Source: Phoronis australis (lineage: Eukaryota > Phoronida > Phoronidae). From it: a DNA stretch of 64,000 bases. Numbering within the stretch: the stretch's first letter is position 1; each line of letters opens with the position of its first letter. The stretch lies in NCBI GenBank assembly GCA_002633005.1, contig NMRA01000114.1, positions 462,835 through 526,834 on the forward strand, written 5' to 3'. The notes below the pieces were generated by a model. That model did no database searches, was not told the origin of the DNA, and saw only the letters and a program-made list of their open reading frames with translations. A program made the translations under genes and the position numbers. Below, one piece after another: positions 63,801 to 64,000 of this stretch.

Positions 63801-63884
63801 GAGAATTTCGCGGTCTGCATCTTCTTCAATTTGCCGTTTTGTTTCTTCATTCTCTTTTGACTGCTGCTGCTTCTCATCGTTAGA
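60818..63884 (-). CDS. CFAP57: CFAP57 (WDR65), C-terminal coiled-coil part only
   Basis: Cilia- and flagella-associated protein, a WD-repeat and coiled-coil protein of motile axonemes linked to inner-arm dynein assembly. Only the last seven exons are here: 63711-63884, 63374-63532, 62827-62970, 62373-62489, 62058-62189, 61450-61593, 60818-61132, all phase 0, 395 codons including the stop. Conserved stretches: [110 protein letters not shown] and [18 protein letters not shown], each matching vertebrate CFAP57 in order. The N-terminal WD repeats lie beyond the right edge. The chain is almost entirely heptad-like. Confidence 0.93.
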
Positions 63885-64000
63885 CTACAATCAAAAGTCA
63901 AAATCATGAACTTTTACTTAACTGCAGACATTTATTTTAACTGTGACTTTAGACTCTGTTCATGCCAACTGGTATTTTATACTTTTTTAATTGACAAAGG

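Overview
This is nuclear DNA from an animal. It is AT-rich, with five split or compact protein genes, GT-AG introns carrying many small repeats, and no bacterial features. The proteins are close to human ones (the RAD54L model is 750 aa, TECR 304 aa, and the DOT1L methyltransferase core ends at residue 332). An invertebrate such as a non-vertebrate deuterostome or spiralian fits best, but the sequence alone does not fix the phylum. Single N characters at 12035, 23582 and 31657 look like contig joins.

Layout, left to right: (1) DOT1L, minus strand, from its start codon at 27355 to beyond the left edge, 22 constitutive-type coding exons plus one alternative; (2) RAD54L, plus strand, 27686 to 45638, 19 coding exons; (3) a 4.2-kb gap of 3' UTR and repeats; (4) a DNAJB1/4/5-type Hsp40, minus strand, one coding exon at 49826-50854 with an upstream untranslated exon; (5) TECR, plus strand, 51484-59310, 11 coding exons; (6) the 3' end of CFAP57, minus strand, 60818 to past the right edge. 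I built every exon chain by hand and checked splice dinucleotides, phase and total length. All chains close in frame.

The genes form two divergent pairs with short shared promoters. DOT1L and RAD54L are separated by 330 bp and contain a CACGTG palindrome. The Hsp40 and TECR are about 340 bp apart, with a heat-shock element and TATA box on the Hsp40 side. Neighbouring pairs meet tail to tail. By function the window holds H3K79 methylation (DOT1L), homologous-recombination repair (RAD54L), Hsp70 co-chaperoning, very-long-chain fatty acid elongation (TECR) and a ciliary coiled-coil protein (CFAP57). They do not form a pathway.

The most interesting signal is in DOT1L. The exon for the end of the catalytic pocket (human W305/Y312 region) is present twice in tandem, at 16649-16755 and 16021-16127. 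Both copies are 107 nt, in the same phase, with intact splice sites and about 69% protein identity. Using both would shift the frame, so they are expected to be mutually exclusive and to yield two enzyme forms that differ beside the lysine channel. Other points of note are an RS-rich, proline-rich and poly-Q/H DOT1L tail; a RAD54L exon duplicated across an N, where one copy carries a terminal-inverted-repeat element and the other shows the empty site; a TECR donor site caught in a tandem duplication; a cluster of CTCF-like motifs in a DOT1L intron; and several foldback or MITE-like elements.
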